Made by a program: the position numbers and the translations under genes. Source: Adiantum capillus-veneris (taxonomy: Eukaryota; Streptophyta; Polypodiopsida; Polypodiales; Pteridaceae). Taken from it: a stretch of DNA of 64,000 nucleotides. This document shows positions 13,909 to 26,380 of the stretch, in pieces (the stretch's first letter is position 1; every line of letters starts with the position of its first letter). Below the pieces are notes generated by a model. The model did no database searches. It was given only the letters and a program-made list of their open reading frames with translations, and was not told the DNA's origin. Where the stretch lies: the NCBI GenBank assembly GCA_014529385.2, contig CM043958.1, positions 75,451,169 through 75,515,168 on the forward strand, written 5' to 3'.

Positions 13909-16900
13909 ATGGACGATAGGATGGCATGTCCTTGTGCGCATTGCAATCATCATATCTTTCAAAAACAAAAAATCTGTGACCAACACATGCGCAATCACGG
14001 TCTCTTTCCGATTGAGCAACTATAAGACCTGCATTAGCTTTTTAGGTAAATACATTGTATCCTAAGCATGATAAAGTGAAAATTACAGTTCAATAATGTG
14101 ATCAAGGGGCTAGCTTGTTCATGTAATGACAGGTTGCTCAATGAGAAAATCTTGCCAAAAGGGAATCACATGTCCCCTACCCGTCCAGCCCGCTAAAAAT
14201 CTTCTTACTAATTTGGGCTTGGATTATCACAAAATAAATGCATGTCCTAATGATTGTATACTTTTGCGCAATGAGTATGCAAATTTGGAACAGTGTCCCA
14301 ATTGTGGATCAAACAGGTACAGGGAGGACACACAAGAAAAATTTATCCCTGCAAAGGTCCTTCGACACTTTCCTATCATTCCAAGAATAAAGAGCATGTT
14401 TAGGTGCTATGGATTTGACACTTTCCTATCATTCCAAGAATAAAGAGCATGTTTAGGTGCAAGTCCATAGCCGCTTTGATGACATGGCACTCAAATACTA
14501 GATCGACAGATGATGTGATGCGGGTACCTGCTGACTCTCGTGCATGGAAGCACATAAAGGAAAGTTGGCCTACATGTAAGAACGAGCCTCGATGTATCCG
14601 CTTTGGTTTGACAATGGATAGAGTAAATCCATTTGGATTACGGAGTTCATCATGGAGCACGTAGCCTATTTGTCTGGTTAATTATAATCTTTCACCATGG
14701 CTTGCTATCAAGAAGGGCCATCTGTTGTTGTCATTGATCATCCCAGGAAAGTACAAAGCAAAGAACATGGATGTCTATCTGGCACCACTTATAGAAGAGC
14801 TCCAAATCTTGTGGACAGGAATCGATGTGGTTGATATGTTCCAACCAATCGGACGATGGAATGTACATATGCAAGGCATTCTCATGTGGAACATGCACGA
14901 TTGGCCAGGCTTCGGTGAGTGCTTGGGTAAGTGCCTTTGAAACCCTCACACACATGTGATTCTTGGCTATGCCAATACTTTTATATTTTAATTTTGTGAT
15001 GTTTCAGCCTTGAGTTACTCGAGCAATCATGCATGTCCGAAATGTGGTCCTTGACTTGGCTTCCGCCGCTCTGAGCATTTGAGCAAGATAGTATGGTAGA
15101 TTTTTGCATGAAGGACATGAGCTACGTGGACCAAACATATGCAAACATGACATGCATCCACTAAAAGTGAGGGATTGGAAAAACATGTGGCTAGAGAGGG
15201 GAGATTGGATGCCACCTGGAATGAAAAGACTTTCTATTTTCCATGAACTCCCGTACTGGAGTGACTTGTTGATTAATCATTTGCTTGACCGAATGCACAT
15301 CTTCAAGAATGTGGGGGAGATCATATGGAAAACCATCACTAGAAAAAGGGAGAGCAAGGCCCAAAGAGATGATCTGCAGGCTGTGGGTCGAATGCCAGAG
15401 ATGTGGCCTTGACTTAAACCCAATGCTATACGAGAAGGTCCATGGGTTCTGAGTCATGCAGAAGAGAAACAAGTGAAGAAGACTATATCTTCATTCAAGA
15501 CTCCCACAGGGTGCATGCGATGTTTGAAAACGGCTTTTATGAGAGATGACAATCTCAGTGGTCTTAAGTCCCACGATTGGCACAAATTTTTACAGTTCAT
15601 CTTACCAATTTCCATAAAGGGTTGTTTGACAGATGACATTAGAAGAACAATCTACAAAATCAGTGAGTTGGTACGTTGGATCAGTTCAAAAGAGATAAGA
15701 GAAGATAGCATCGAAGCAGCACGCTTAAATGCTATTGAAGCAGTGTGCATGGTGGAGAAGTACTTTCCAACAAACATTCTTACCATCCAAATGCATTTAC
15801 TTGTGCATGTGGTCGATGAAGTTGCAGTTGCAGGGGTGGTTCATAGCAGTTGGATGTTCTTCTTGGAGAGATTTATGAAGACTTTAAAGGGTTTTGTTCG
15901 TTAAAGGGCTTGCCTCGAGTGTAGCATGGCCAAAAAATGGCTTGTACAAGAGTCTCTTATCCTCATCAGTGAATTTTTTGTCTCAATTGATCTAGAGATG
16001 CCCCGAATGTGGACTATTGAGGTCAATGTCAAGGTGATAGAAGGACGAGCCATAGGGACAAGGCATCATTAGGAAGATGGACATCACAATGCGAGAAAAG
16101 GTTAATATTTTGCCTTCTCAACTCAGACATCATGCAAAAGTGGCTAGAGAGGTACGCAGGGGAAAAGCAACAACGCTTGACAAATCGCCTTCAATTCAAG
16201 CGCAACCGTGCCACTAGAAACCTTCCTTTTCCAAATCATCTTCAAAAATTGCCTGACTTTAGAATTGGGTGGTGGTTAGATGCGACAATCTCAAAGGCAA
16301 AGAGGAATGGAGTGTTGATTACTGAAGAGTAAGAGGAGATGTCAAGGGGTTGCGATGGCATGTATATTTCACAACTTCCTTTTTGAGATCCACATGATCA
16401 CATTGCTTTAATAACTTTTTGTCTATTTCAATTTTGTGGCTACAGTATCACAAATATGAAGCTTTGTGGTCGCATGGGAAACACTTCAGAGTGCAACAGA
16501 TCGACAAACAAAGGGTCACTTTCGACAGTGGTGTTAGGGAAAGCTTCATCCAAGAAAGTAGGAGTAGTGCTACGGATGAGAATACAAAGACTAGCCAACC
16601 TAAATACTTTGGCTACATTCAAAACATCTTGAAGATTAGCTTTAGAAAGTTTGATATGCCTATCTTTGATGTCAAGTGGTTCAAAGTTATTACCAGCGGC
16701 CCTAATACAACTCTGCGTAAAGACAAGAGTGGATTGATTCAAGTGAACTCTAGGCGGGTGTGGACAGATGCGCGGAATACATTCATACTTCCGTAGCATT
16801 GTGAACAAGTTGTGTTCATACACGATCCATTATGGACAGAAAATGATGAGAATGATCTGTCTAAACCTTGCTGGCCCTATGTCGTTCAAGTTGCTTCACG

Positions 16901-17153
16901 TAGCAAGCAAGTGTGTGAAGGATTGGATGTTGAGGTCGAAGAGGTGATTTATGAACAAAGCTCACGACCAACGGAAACTTTAAGTTTAGATTTTGAGGTG
17001 GATGCCAGCAGTGAGCAATTGTCTGAACCTATAGATGAGGTGTCAAATACTGAAGCTGATGCGGAGAGCGACGAAGAAGTAGAGTTTGATGACAAAGATG
17101 CAGAAGTACAGATTGATAGACAGCTTTGGTGCATCAGATCTCATAGAGGATGA
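13909..17153 (+). pseudogene. TNP2-like CACTA transposase, frameshifted
   Basis: Pieces in order match plant TNP2/Transposase_21. The N-terminal CPCAHCNHH..F segment starts at ATG 13909. At 14126-14443 come 'LGLDYHKINACPNDCILLRNEY', 'CPNCGSNRY' and 'KVLRHFPIIPRI'. The catalytic-region homologues follow: 'ADSRAWKH', 'NPFG', 'LLLSLIIPGKYK', 'DVYLAPLIEEL', 'FHELPYWSDLLINHLLDRMH', 'GLKSHDWH' and 'ERFMKTLKGFVR'. A DUF4216-like part lies at about 16600-16900 ('PKYFGYIQNI', 'FDVKWFKV', 'VNSRRVW') and an acidic tail ends near 17150. Stops and frame changes occur throughout, and a 53-bp duplication at 14364 breaks the frame. Some gaps may be introns, but the number of breaks indicates a dead gene. Confidence 0.8.
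14364..14460 (+). repeat. 53-bp tandem duplication inside TNP2
   Basis: 44 bases beginning gacactttcctatcattcca are identical at 14364-14407 and 14417-14460. The period of 53 is not a multiple of three, so the duplication shifts the transposase frame. Confidence 0.95.
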
Positions 17154-17330
17154 GAGAGTAACTAATTATTTTTGCTAGGAACTCTTTTGTAAAACTCTTT
17201 TTATTAGTCTACAATACACTTTAGATTCATTCATTTGTGTAGCAGCTTCATTGATTTGTTACTTGTATTGATTAAGCATTTCTTCTGTAAACTAACATAT
17301 TTTGTGGGTATTAATTGTGTATGATTAGCC

Positions 17331-18437
17331 ATGGCCGATGACGATGAGCCATACTCTCCTAGTTTTAGTTTTCTCGTCACTCCGGCCGGCATGTCACCCA
17401 AGTAGATGGGCTCGTTTTTGTCTTAGTTTACACCAAAGCAGAAGATTGCAATGGCGCAGCACCTTTGGGCACCAGGTCCCTCTAGACCTACTACGGCCGA
17501 CCCTATGCCCGGGACTAGTATGGTCCCTACACCGAGCGTCCCCACACCTCATTGTAGTGTACCCCCCTATGCCTAGGACTCATGTGCCTCCTACACCGAT
17601 GGGTGGTTCATCCTCGAGACGAGGTAGGCGTCATTCTTGAGGTAGTGGTTCTTATGGTAGCGGTTCTACCGATGCGTCCACACCATGAAGAGAGTGTCCA
17701 CCACTCTCTTTAGTAGATAGTTCATCAATTGGCACACCATGTACACCTTGGGTATCACGTGAGCATGATCCTAGCAAGGTGTACAAGAGCAGGGATGGGG
17801 CTATTGCGACGGATAGGGTCGAAAAGGCCATGCGATAGAGGATTTGACGGCTCTGTACAATTTAGTTTGGTCATTCTGTGATGGAGGTTTGGGATAACCT
17901 AGATGTTGAAAGAAAGAATTACATCGTCAAGGCCATTCATATAGAGTACATGCCGGCAGAGGGGTACGATCCAGTCTCAAATCCCTTGTTTTTTAGCGTG
18001 GCGAAGTCCACAATGTCACACCGTCGATCAGAGGTGAGAGATACATACAATGACGACAATCCCAAGCCGGCATGGTTGGACGTAAAGGAGTGAATGGGGA
18101 TTGCATGAGAGACACAAGACAATCTTGAGATTTCCGTAGCAAAGAGATGTAGCCAGAGCACGTTTGGAGTCTGCTGGAGCATCACATCTTGGGAGTGGAG
18201 GCTACAATACGCTGCAGCATGAGTTTGTAAGTATTATACGTATGCTTTAAATTATTGAAAATATATATGTTATTTGAAGATTTATCTGATGATTAAACCA
18301 AAATTTTGCAGGAAGTTTCCGTGAAGCGCCCTCCGACACGCCGAGAGGAGAAGTACGAGTACAAGCATGGACTTGTGGCCCTTTTGACCCAGCTGCAGGA
18401 GGAGGGAGAGGACGTCAACTGGGAGGCATTACCATGA
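17331..18437 (+). pseudogene. CACTA accessory protein (TNPA/Transposase_24-like), decayed
   Basis: After the TNP2 relic, an ATG at 17331 opens a Pro/Ser-rich stretch with several stops. A better-conserved frame at 17878-18093 follows ('VWDNLDVERKNYIVKAI..EY' and 'KSTMSHRRSEVRDTY'), then a short charged piece after an AG acceptor-like site at about 18310 ('KRPPTRREEKYEYKHGLVAL'). The position and Trp/charged pattern fit the second gene of CACTA elements, which binds subterminal repeats. The assignment rests more on context than on strong motifs. Confidence 0.5.
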
Positions 18438-18479
18438 GGTTCTTCTCACTCAGTGATTGTTTGCATATGTACAATTTTG

Positions 18480-18780
18480 TAGTGCTTATGTTTATGGTTT
18501 ATGGTCATGTTTAAGGTATGGTACATATGTTATGGTTAAGGTTTCGTAGTCAAGTTAAGGTTATGGTTTTTCTATGATGGTATGGCAATCATGTGATGGT
18601 TATGGTTATGGTTATGGTTGTGCAATGATGGTATGGTTGTTATGGTGATGATATGACAAGCAAGTTATGGTAATGGTTGTGGTATGGCAAACAGGTTATG
18701 TTTATGGTTTTGCAGTTTTCGACTCATGTTTTAATTATGGCTATAAAATCTTTATGCTGTTATGCCATGATCAAGCTTTT
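18480..18780. repeat. 'atggttatggtt' degenerate repeat
   Basis: Irregular iterations of 'ggttatggttatggt' and 'ggtatgg' fill the DNA between the accessory gene relic and the right subterminal region of the CACTA element. Confidence 0.7.
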
Positions 18781-19529
18781 GATTTTGTGGTTATGTTATT
18801 CTTACAATTTTGCTAATTGCCATACACTCGCTCTTTAGCATCATCTTGTAGGTGGAGTGCGGTTGCTTGTGCACTCTTCCTTTGGGCAGAGATGGCTGTT
18901 TTCTTTTGCTGCAGTACATGCAGCATCAGTTCCCAACCCTCTCTGCCCAAAACAAAATTGAAGGTTTGGTCGTCGGTACAGAGTACGGTATAGGCGTCAG
19001 TATAAACTTTGGAAGAAGTGGCGGAATATCCTTTACAATTACCGGCGGTTATTTCATTGCGTATTCCAACGCTCATTTGAGAGTTAATTTCGACGCATAA
19101 TATACCGGTACTTATCCTGACGTCACGATATCGACGTCTTTTCCGAGGCTATTTCAACGCTTTTTAGTTTTAAAACTAACTTTATTTCATTGGTATTTGC
19201 GTCGATTTTTGCACGCCATGTTGTAGTGGTGGTGCCAGTATTAGAAAAATACATTTTCTCAATGAATTAAGGGCAAACTTGAAATTTCTCGGTCAAGATT
19301 TGAAGCTTTTGCCAGAAATTTCACTAACACTTAAATTTCCCAGTTTTCTTTAGAGCACTCTCAAAATCTAACCGGGATTTTACACTTTCAGTCGGTCAAA
19401 AATACATTCAATTTGGACCCCGTTTTTTCACAACACTAATCTACACCAAGCACAATTGTATAAGGGTATTGTTGAGTGGGTAGGGGTGGCACGATCATAT
19501 GCAGGCATCAATGTTCCAAAAAAATCATT

Positions 19530-19735
19530 TGTCTAAACATACAAAATTTCTTTCTTTGAATTTACCAAGAGGAAATCTTAGAAAATTAGGTTTTATTTTT
19601 GGGTTTTTACACTCTCTCTTTATTTTGGGGTGGAATTTCTCCTTTTTCCCTTGCCCTCAACCGGCATTTTTGGGTTAAAAAACGGTACAATATTAAGTTG
19701 AGACACATTTTTCCCTAACACTAAAGGGCATTGAT
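19530..19735 (+). repeat. Dispersed repeat, copy 2
   Basis: Partner of 10250-10450 (see there). It lies about 300 bp right of the CACTA end. Confidence 0.75.
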
Positions 19736-20126
19736 GGTTTGATGAGCTCCATCAAAAGTGGACGGCGTGAGAAGACATAGAAATACTCACTTTAAGGTGC
19801 TTTTCTCACTTTAAAATCACATATCATATATGAGATTAAATTCACACCTATATTCAGGATTTCCACATGGCAAAAGAAGACCCACTCCAAAGGACTTAGC
19901 CGGTAAATGAGCAAGAACAAGCATCACGGACATGGTGACTATTGAGCACACCTAGCAAAGGAATGAAAATGGGTCATGTAGAGTAGTTGTGCTGTGCGGG
20001 GAGAGGGGGGTGGAGAGATATGAGAAGCCAGCTACCTGCACAAGATGGCAGAGTATATCCCAAGTAGGCGGGCTCAAACAGGCAGGATCCAAGTGCCAAC
20101 TTCTTGCAAGCATTGAAGGAATGTTG

Positions 20127-20240
<114 letters not shown>

Positions 20241-20282
20241 CATAGATAGATTTTATTATCGTCCTCGGAGGTCAAATATGAC

Positions 20283-23200
20283 CTATGGGACCAAAGTTAC
20301 ATGTGATGTAGTATGTGTATGGCTGATGAGTGACTCTCGATGCTCCAAAATTGTAGTGATGAGAGTCGCAATGGAGAGCCCACACTTTGGCTGGGAGAGG
20401 AAAGTGTGTAGGTCTAAGTTATGGCTGAAAATGTGAGAGAAGCAAGTTCGGATGTGATCAAAAGCTGAGCACTCTAGTAGTGTGTGGTACTCAGACTCTC
20501 GAACTTGCAGTGAGCATAATGTGCACAATCGATTTGACTCTTCTCCATTGCCCCAACGCCCTATCTCGCATCGAAGGAAATGGGAGCTAAGCCGAATTGC
20601 TGCAATAGTGCGTATCGCGGACAAGGGAATAGGCTCAAGCATGTAAGTGTGAGTACGGTTTCCTCTCTCAGCGAAGAACATGGTTTTGTAGTTGGGGGCA
20701 ATATAGGTGGTGTAATGTATGAAGCGTGACCCACCGGATTTCTCCCAAGCCGTAATACATTGGCGTTGTAGAAAAGCTTCATTCACTTGAGAGTCAATTG
20801 AAGCATCATGTAGCAAGTGTAATGCATCCCATCTCCCAAACCACTTCTTTATGTCTTGCATCCATCCCGTGCTCAAGATCTTGCTTTTATGCGTCTTTTG
20901 AACTTTTTTGCTTGCTTCCCATGCAATTGTAGGAAGTCGATGTGAGGGGTTTTGACGCATCTTTATCATGTACTCCACAACCCTTTCCATGCCCATAACC
21001 TCAATTGGAAGAGATCCCGACTCAAGAAGTAGGAGCATATATGGTGTTTGTGTCTTAACTTGGAGAAAGTTTGTAAGAAAACGGTTTTGGACATTCTCAA
21101 ACTCTTTCCAAGTAGACTTTGAGATGCTCCCGCCCCACACTTCAACTCCTTAAAGAAGAACCGGTGTCACCAATGCATCAAAAAGATACTTCTTGAGAAC
21201 CCAACACTTGATGTTTCCCACATTACACATGTTCTCAAATGCATAATATGCTCTCTTTCCCGCTTCCAAACGACGCATAGCACATTCATGCCACTTGTGA
21301 TTGGAAGGAACCTCAAGGCCAAGGTACTTAAAGCTCTCAACAACTTCAAGTGTCTCGTTGTTGTACACAATGCATGGCTTCTCCTTATGGTTGGTTTTCA
21401 CAAGCATAACCTTTGTTTTGGATTCATTTACAATCAGCCCACTATGCAAGCAAAAGTTCTCAAGGACAACCATAAGCTTTTGTGCATCTTCTAAAGTGTG
21501 TGCTAGAAGCACTACATCATCCGCATACAACAAAAGCATGATTACCGCATTGCAAATAGTGACCTCTTCAATGCCTTCTTCTTGCATAAAGTCAAGTACC
21601 ATTTGTTCCAATTGATCGATGCATAGACCAAAGAGAGTTGGTGACAATGGACATCCTTGTTTAACCCCAATAGTGCTTACAAAAATTTCTGAAATTTCTC
21701 TTCCCATGCGCAATTGACAAATCACCTTCTCATAGATTCGAGAAACCGCAAGCATAAACTCACTTGGCACTTGGAGTTCTTCCATCCTTCTCCACAAATT
21801 GTTACGTGGAATCATATCAAAGGCTTTCTTAAAGTCCACAAAACAACAATACAATTGCTTGCCTTTCAACCGACTTTCCTCCAGGAGAACACGAAGAGTG
21901 ACAAGATGATCAATGGTGCTATGGCATCGACGAAAACCCGCATGTCCCTTTGCACTCTTGTCATTCTCTTCAGCCCAATCACTCAATTTCATCTCCATTA
22001 TGCACCCAAACAACTTTGCCATAAGAGACCCAATCATTATAGTCCGGTAGTTGCTTACATTCTTTACATCCCCTCCTTTATGCAAAGGCTTAACCCGATT
22101 AGTACTCCAATCATAAGGCATACCATGTTGAAGTGCAAGGTTGAACATATCACACATCCACTCATGGGTAAAATCTCCCGTCCATTTGATCATCTCCGGC
22201 TTGATACCTTGAAGATCTCCCGCTTTGCGAGTGGCCAACTTTTCAAGCCCACCGCATACATCCTCAATAGTAAAAAAAGACGGCATACATGGGAGTGAAC
22301 CATAAAATGGCATTTTTTCAGTATTTGCTTGCTCATATAATTGCCTACAATGTGTGTACATATCCACTAGACTCAAGTTACCAAAATTCTCAACCCGCTT
22401 GCCTCTCAAGTTTCTCCAAAATCTTCCACATGCATGTGCCTTTTCTTGGACTTGAAATTCTTGTTGCTTTACTTCCCATCTTCTTCTCTTCTTTTGAATC
22501 AATGCCTTGTATGTATGCAGATGACTTTGATAGTTGTCTTTTTCCATAGTTGCATCAAGCTTTATCAAGGACTTTCGAGCATCTTGACATTCTTTATCAA
22601 ACCACCTTTTGCGTGATCTATCTTTGTTGATACCATGGAGATGCTTTATGGCAAAGCATTCTTCCGCACAAGAACAAATAGCTTTCTTGAAAGCTTCCCA
22701 TTTAGTTTCCAATGGTGCATCACATTGAAGCTTTGTCATCCATAATTTTTGCTCAACCATTTCAATGTACATTGGTGCCCGTTTGAAATCCACACATAGT
22801 GATAACTTCTCTTTCCTTTGGCTGAGATTATCATGCTTAGTTGCTTCTCCACATGAAAGGTCAATACATAAGGTGCGATGGTCGGATTCCGGGTCCATTG
22901 ACCAAACATAAAACTCTTTATGCGATACATGATGGCTTCAGAGAGTAGCATATAGTCAATCACACTATCCCCATTATGTCTCCTACATGTAAATCCATTG
23001 GTTCCACTCCACAAAGATACACCATTGGCAATGAGCATACCCGTGCTATTACACATGTGTAAAAGTAACTTTCCATAGTGATCCGGCTCTTTCTCATCCA
23101 TTGAAGTACGATCATACAAGTGAACTTCCTCCAACTCCCTTGAAATGTATGGCATATCAAATTGTTGAGTATCATGTTGCAATGTTTTTGTGCGAGCATT

Positions 23201-23655
23201 CATATCCCCAAATACAATAACATCACCTTCACCTTTGAAATAAGCAATGTCCTCTTCCAAATCAGAAAATGGTTGATCTCTATCCATGTAAGCATAAAAG
23301 GGAGAATCATGATGAGGAATGTAGCAACCGGCTACAAAAATGGGTGCTCTTTTTGGTGTCATAATTTTCAGCCATACATAACGTTTGTACTTGTCATCTT
23401 TCACAATTGATACAAAATCTTCCAATCCTTTCTTAACCATACATGCTAACCCTCCTTGTCCTCTTTGTTGCTTGAGATTCTTTGACCACATCAATGAATG
23501 TACATTGTAATCCTCCAAGCCGTTAATCCTTTGTGTATTATGCTCCTAAGTTTCAACAAGAAGTACAACATCGGCTTTGCTTGTTAGTTCATCAATGCCA
23601 ACCCCCGCATTCCATGGGTATCCATTACAATTCCAAAAGCATATTTTCAATTATA
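20283..23655 (-). pseudogene. LINE ORF2: AP endonuclease and reverse transcriptase, disrupted
   Basis: The endonuclease part begins near 23655 ('ICFWNCNGYPWN') and continues through 'GCYIPHHDSPF', 'VIFGDMNARTK-like' and 'DSVIDYMLLSE' motifs to about 22890. The RT part (22898-21150) has 'NYRTIMIGS', 'GHAGFRRCHSTIDHL', 'CFVDFKKAFDMI', 'GVKQGCPLSPTLFGL' and the catalytic YADD. The C-terminal part (21140-20283) has a CCHC-like C-x2-C...H...C ('CTLCSL..ESEYHTLLEC'). Defects are a TAG at 23546-23548, a frameshift near 22890 where endonuclease and RT frames overlap, and an in-frame TAA at 21147-21149 after 'VTPVLL'. The enzyme would nick target DNA and prime reverse transcription there; this copy cannot. 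Confidence 0.85.
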
Positions 23656-23680
23656 ACTCGGTCTCATAGGTCACGCATCC

Positions 23681-24631
23681 CTATTTGCTTGAGAGACTTG
23701 CCTCCTCCTTGGGCACATTTTCTTCATGAGAGATCTCCTTGTTTTTATTATTCTTTTCCTCATATGTCTTGCGACGCATATTTTGTTGCTTAATAGTGGG
23801 ATCTTCACATACAAAACATTTTGTATCTCTCAAATAGATCCAACTTTTATCAAGGATAATCTTTCGCTTGGTCTCATCCGGCATGGTGCATACAATTGGC
23901 CGTTCTCCCGAGCGAGGAGCTCCTTGCTTCCCCATTCTATGTGCTCCATAGACCATAACTCCGGACATGCCAAAGTGGGTTTTGAAGAAATCTTCAATAA
24001 CAATGGCAAGAGAAGGAGGTGTCTCTAACTTCTCTTCGGGAATTCCACGAATAACAATGTTCTTGGAACGTCGCTCCCGTTCCTTCAACTCCTTCACATC
24101 CACATTCTCAACATTCTTTGTTTGAACCATAGCTTGCATGAGTGAGGAATTAGAAACCACATTGCTACCACATACATCAGCCCAAGGCTTGTTTGTGCAT
24201 ACATTTTTCATGTCGCATACATCCCGGCTCATAGTGTCAAATTTCTCCTCTTTCAATACATGGTCATGCTCTACTTTGCTCATTCGCTCCTTCAAAGCAT
24301 TCAAGTCCACAAGAGAGCGTTTACATTCCTTGACTTCCTCTTCAAGTTGCATCAAACGTGTTGTTTGCATCTCAAGTGTCCTCTTGAGATTCTCATTCTC
24401 AACCACAAGTACCCTTAGTGTGCCATTCTCCATTGCAAGTGCTCGTAAGTCTTCGCCTTGTTTGTTTACGGTCTCTTGCAATGATACTAAGTACGCCATG
24501 ATCATGGTTTCCGATGTCGTTGGTTGGGTGGTTGTGTTGCTATCTCCACACTTAGGAGATTTTGGATCATTTTCCACAATAGATGTGGACCTTGTTGAAG
24601 AAGAAGAACCCTTGCAAGTGCCGGAAGACAT
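23681..24631 (-). CDS. LINE ORF1 protein (coiled coil plus RRM-like), intact frame
   Basis: A 316-codon frame starts at ATG 24631. The first 50 residues are Ser/Thr-rich. Residues about 45-135 form a heptad-rich coiled coil ('MIMAYLVSLQETVNKQGEDL', 'LKRTLEMQTTRLMQLEEEV'). Residues about 185-285 match the L1 ORF1p RNA-binding/C-terminal domain ('RSKNIVIRGIPEE', 'AHRMGK', 'RPIVCTMPDETKRKIIL', 'KCFVCEDPT'). The C-terminal tail is Lys/Glu-rich. L1 ORF1p trimerises and coats element RNA. It is the only undamaged gene of this LINE, and ORF2 starts about 25 bp downstream. Function in this copy is doubtful because ORF2 is broken. Confidence 0.8.
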   Translation of the reverse strand: MSSGTCKGSSSSTRSTSIVENDPKSPKCGDSNTTTQPTTSETMIMAYLVSLQETVNKQGEDLRALAMENGTLRVLVVENENLKRTLEMQTTRLMQLEEEVKECKRSLVDLNALKERMSKVEHDHVLKEEKFDTMSRDVCDMKNVCTNKPWADVCGSNVVSNSSLMQAMVQTKNVENVDVKELKERERRSKNIVIRGIPEEKLETPPSLAIVIEDFFKTHFGMSGVMVYGAHRMGKQGAPRSGERPIVCTMPDETKRKIILDKSWIYLRDTKCFVCEDPTIKQQNMRRKTYEEKNNKNKEISHEENVPKEEASLSSK

Positions 24632-24655
24632 TGTATGTAAAATAGGAGATGAGAA

Positions 24656-24871
24656 TCAACAGATAGCAGTTGGAAGAAGTAATACAACAAACAATCGTGC
24701 ACTACATTGAAGTTCTACAACTGTTCCATTATGTAGCCTATTATTGGCCACATCTTCAACCCCTGTGCCCCACTTACTAGCATCCTTATCCACACCTCCC
24801 TGAATATGCACAATGGTGCCAGCCAATCCATGAGCCACATTTGCCCTAGCTCTTCCTTGACCTCCTTCCAT
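24656..24871 (-). CDS. Short ORF in the LINE 5' leader
   Basis: A 71-codon frame from ATG 24871, Gly/Ala/Val-rich at its start, lies upstream of ORF1. No domain is recognised, and it may be a chance frame. Confidence 0.2.
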   Translation of the reverse strand: MEGGQGRARANVAHGLAGTIVHIQGGVDKDASKWGTGVEDVANNRLHNGTVVELQCSARLFVVLLLPTAIC

Positions 24872-25075
24872 TGTAGAGATCACTCTCTCTTTCTCTCTTT
24901 AACACTATAGCAAGATTTAGCCTGCATTGTACACACACGGGCTTGCTCTTTGTACCTTCCCTACTATCATAGTCAGTGGCAAGAGCACAATAAACCTTCG
25001 ATCAACTGTGTAGAAGTGACAGAGTGGGTTGTACTATAAAAAGATTAGTATAGTTTAAGCAATTGCCCAGCCAAG

Positions 25076-25199
<124 letters not shown>

Positions 25200-25374
25200 T
25201 GGCATGTGAGCTAGCACTTCTGCCTTAGAGACTGCAAATTGCCTCTAGAGAAGACAACAAAGAGACATGAAAAGGGACTCAGACAAGGAATCACTCATTT
25301 TCCACATTGCTCACTTGGGGTTAGGGTAGTCATTATATGCAATGTGTAGTTGGTTTGGACCTTGCCAGGTGGGG

Positions 25375-25375
<1 letters not shown>

Positions 25376-25472
<97 letters not shown>

Positions 25473-25476
25473 GCAT

Positions 25477-25547
<71 letters not shown>

Positions 25548-25553
25548 GGGGGG
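25376..25553. repeat. (GA)n, (GT)n(GA)n and poly-G cluster
   Basis: (GA)n at about 25376-25471, then (GT)n(GA)n at 25479-25536, ending in 17 G at 25537-25553. Confidence 0.97.
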
Positions 25554-25699
25554 AGCGCTATGTGTGTAGGTAATAATAGAAGTTGGACGAAGGCCACAAG
25601 CCTGAAAGTCATACAAGAGAGGGATAGAGAGAGAAATGAAGGGAAGGAGGGATACAGAGAGAACTAGGAGAGTGGAGATTGATAGAGAGAGAGAGATGA

Positions 25700-25870
25700 A
25701 ATGAAATGATGTGATATATTTAACACCTTCAAAAGGCCAAAATGACCTATGAGACCAAACCGTTACAAACTACTGAATCTGATACCATGTCTGGGTACAT
25801 AAAATAAAGTACAAATACGATGGTAGCTATTAAAATGACCTATGGGATTAGACCGTTACAAAGTGATGAA
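25700..25870 (-). mobile_element. Two short copies of the LINE 3' end beside GA tracts
   Basis: 'aaaatgacctatgagaccaaaccgttacaaa' occurs at about 25738 and a close variant at 25833. The same phrase (atgacctatgggaccaaagttac) is the 3' UTR of the LINE at 20277. The copy at 25700-25770 continues through the homologue of the LINE terminus into (TC)n on the minus strand. They look like 5'-truncated copies of the same or a related LINE. Confidence 0.6.
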
Positions 25871-25873
25871 ATG

Positions 25874-25879
<6 letters not shown>

Positions 25880-25940
<61 letters not shown>

Positions 25941-26017
25941 TGACAAATGAGTGAAAAAGGGTAATGAGAGGGAAATACGAAGAAGATGGGGGATATATAT
26001 AACTACAAGAGGGTGGA

Positions 26018-26115
<98 letters not shown>

Positions 26116-26207
26116 AGCGATTCAAAGAGAAGTAGAGAGAGAAGAGACAAAAATAGAGAGACAGAGGGATAGATATGGTGAGATAGGGAGATATGAAGAG
26201 ATACAAG

Positions 26208-26262
<55 letters not shown>
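25880..26262. repeat. (TA)n(GA)n and two long (GA)n tracts
   Basis: (TA)n(GA)n at about 25880-25936, (GA)n at 26021-26112 and (GA)n at 26212-26262, the last followed by gatga repeats. Confidence 0.95.
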
Positions 26263-26266
<4 letters not shown>

Positions 26267-26351
26267 GATGAGATGAGATGAAATGAAATGATATGATATA
26301 TTAACATCTAGAGGGTACAAGTGAGGGGTTTGAGGGTAAGAGGGTCCATGC

Positions 26352-26380
26352 CGCTGCCGAGGGCAGCGCCATTTTACTAG
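26352..26380 (+). other. Helitron 3' terminal hairpin and CTAG
   Basis: CGCTGCC-GAG-GGCAGCG forms a perfect 7-bp stem with a 3-nt loop, followed by CCATTTTA and CTAG, then T. Helitron RC transposases recognise this arrangement as the replication stop. Confidence 0.8.

Larger units (their letters stand above)
11109..19228 (+). mobile_element. CACTA (En/Spm-type) DNA transposon, 8.1 kb, decayed
   Basis: The left end is CACTACAAGA (11109); the right end, read on the minus strand, is CACTACAACA (ending 19228). The flanking triplets are GCG and GTG, a 3-bp target duplication with one mismatch. Subterminal regions are rich in 'accg' and 'cgacgc' motifs on both sides (11225-11320; 18960-19165), as in CACTA elements. 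It carries a broken TNP2-like transposase and a broken accessory gene in the usual order, preceded by a long non-coding leader of tandem arrays. Confidence 0.8.

Noticed and set aside
20316-20345. CTGATGAG as a hammerhead ribozyme core
   Set aside because: The required CGAAA partner and flanking stems are missing, and the site lies in the LINE ORF2 C-terminal coding region. No complete hammerhead was seen in the Penelope repeats either.
21714-22298. Plus-strand 194-codon frame
   Set aside because: It is the antisense shadow of LINE ORF2, which has clear RT motifs on the minus strand.
25780-25800. Minus-strand TGGTATCAGATT as a tRNA-Met primer site
   Set aside because: No LTR end lies next to it; a 10-base match is easily due to chance.
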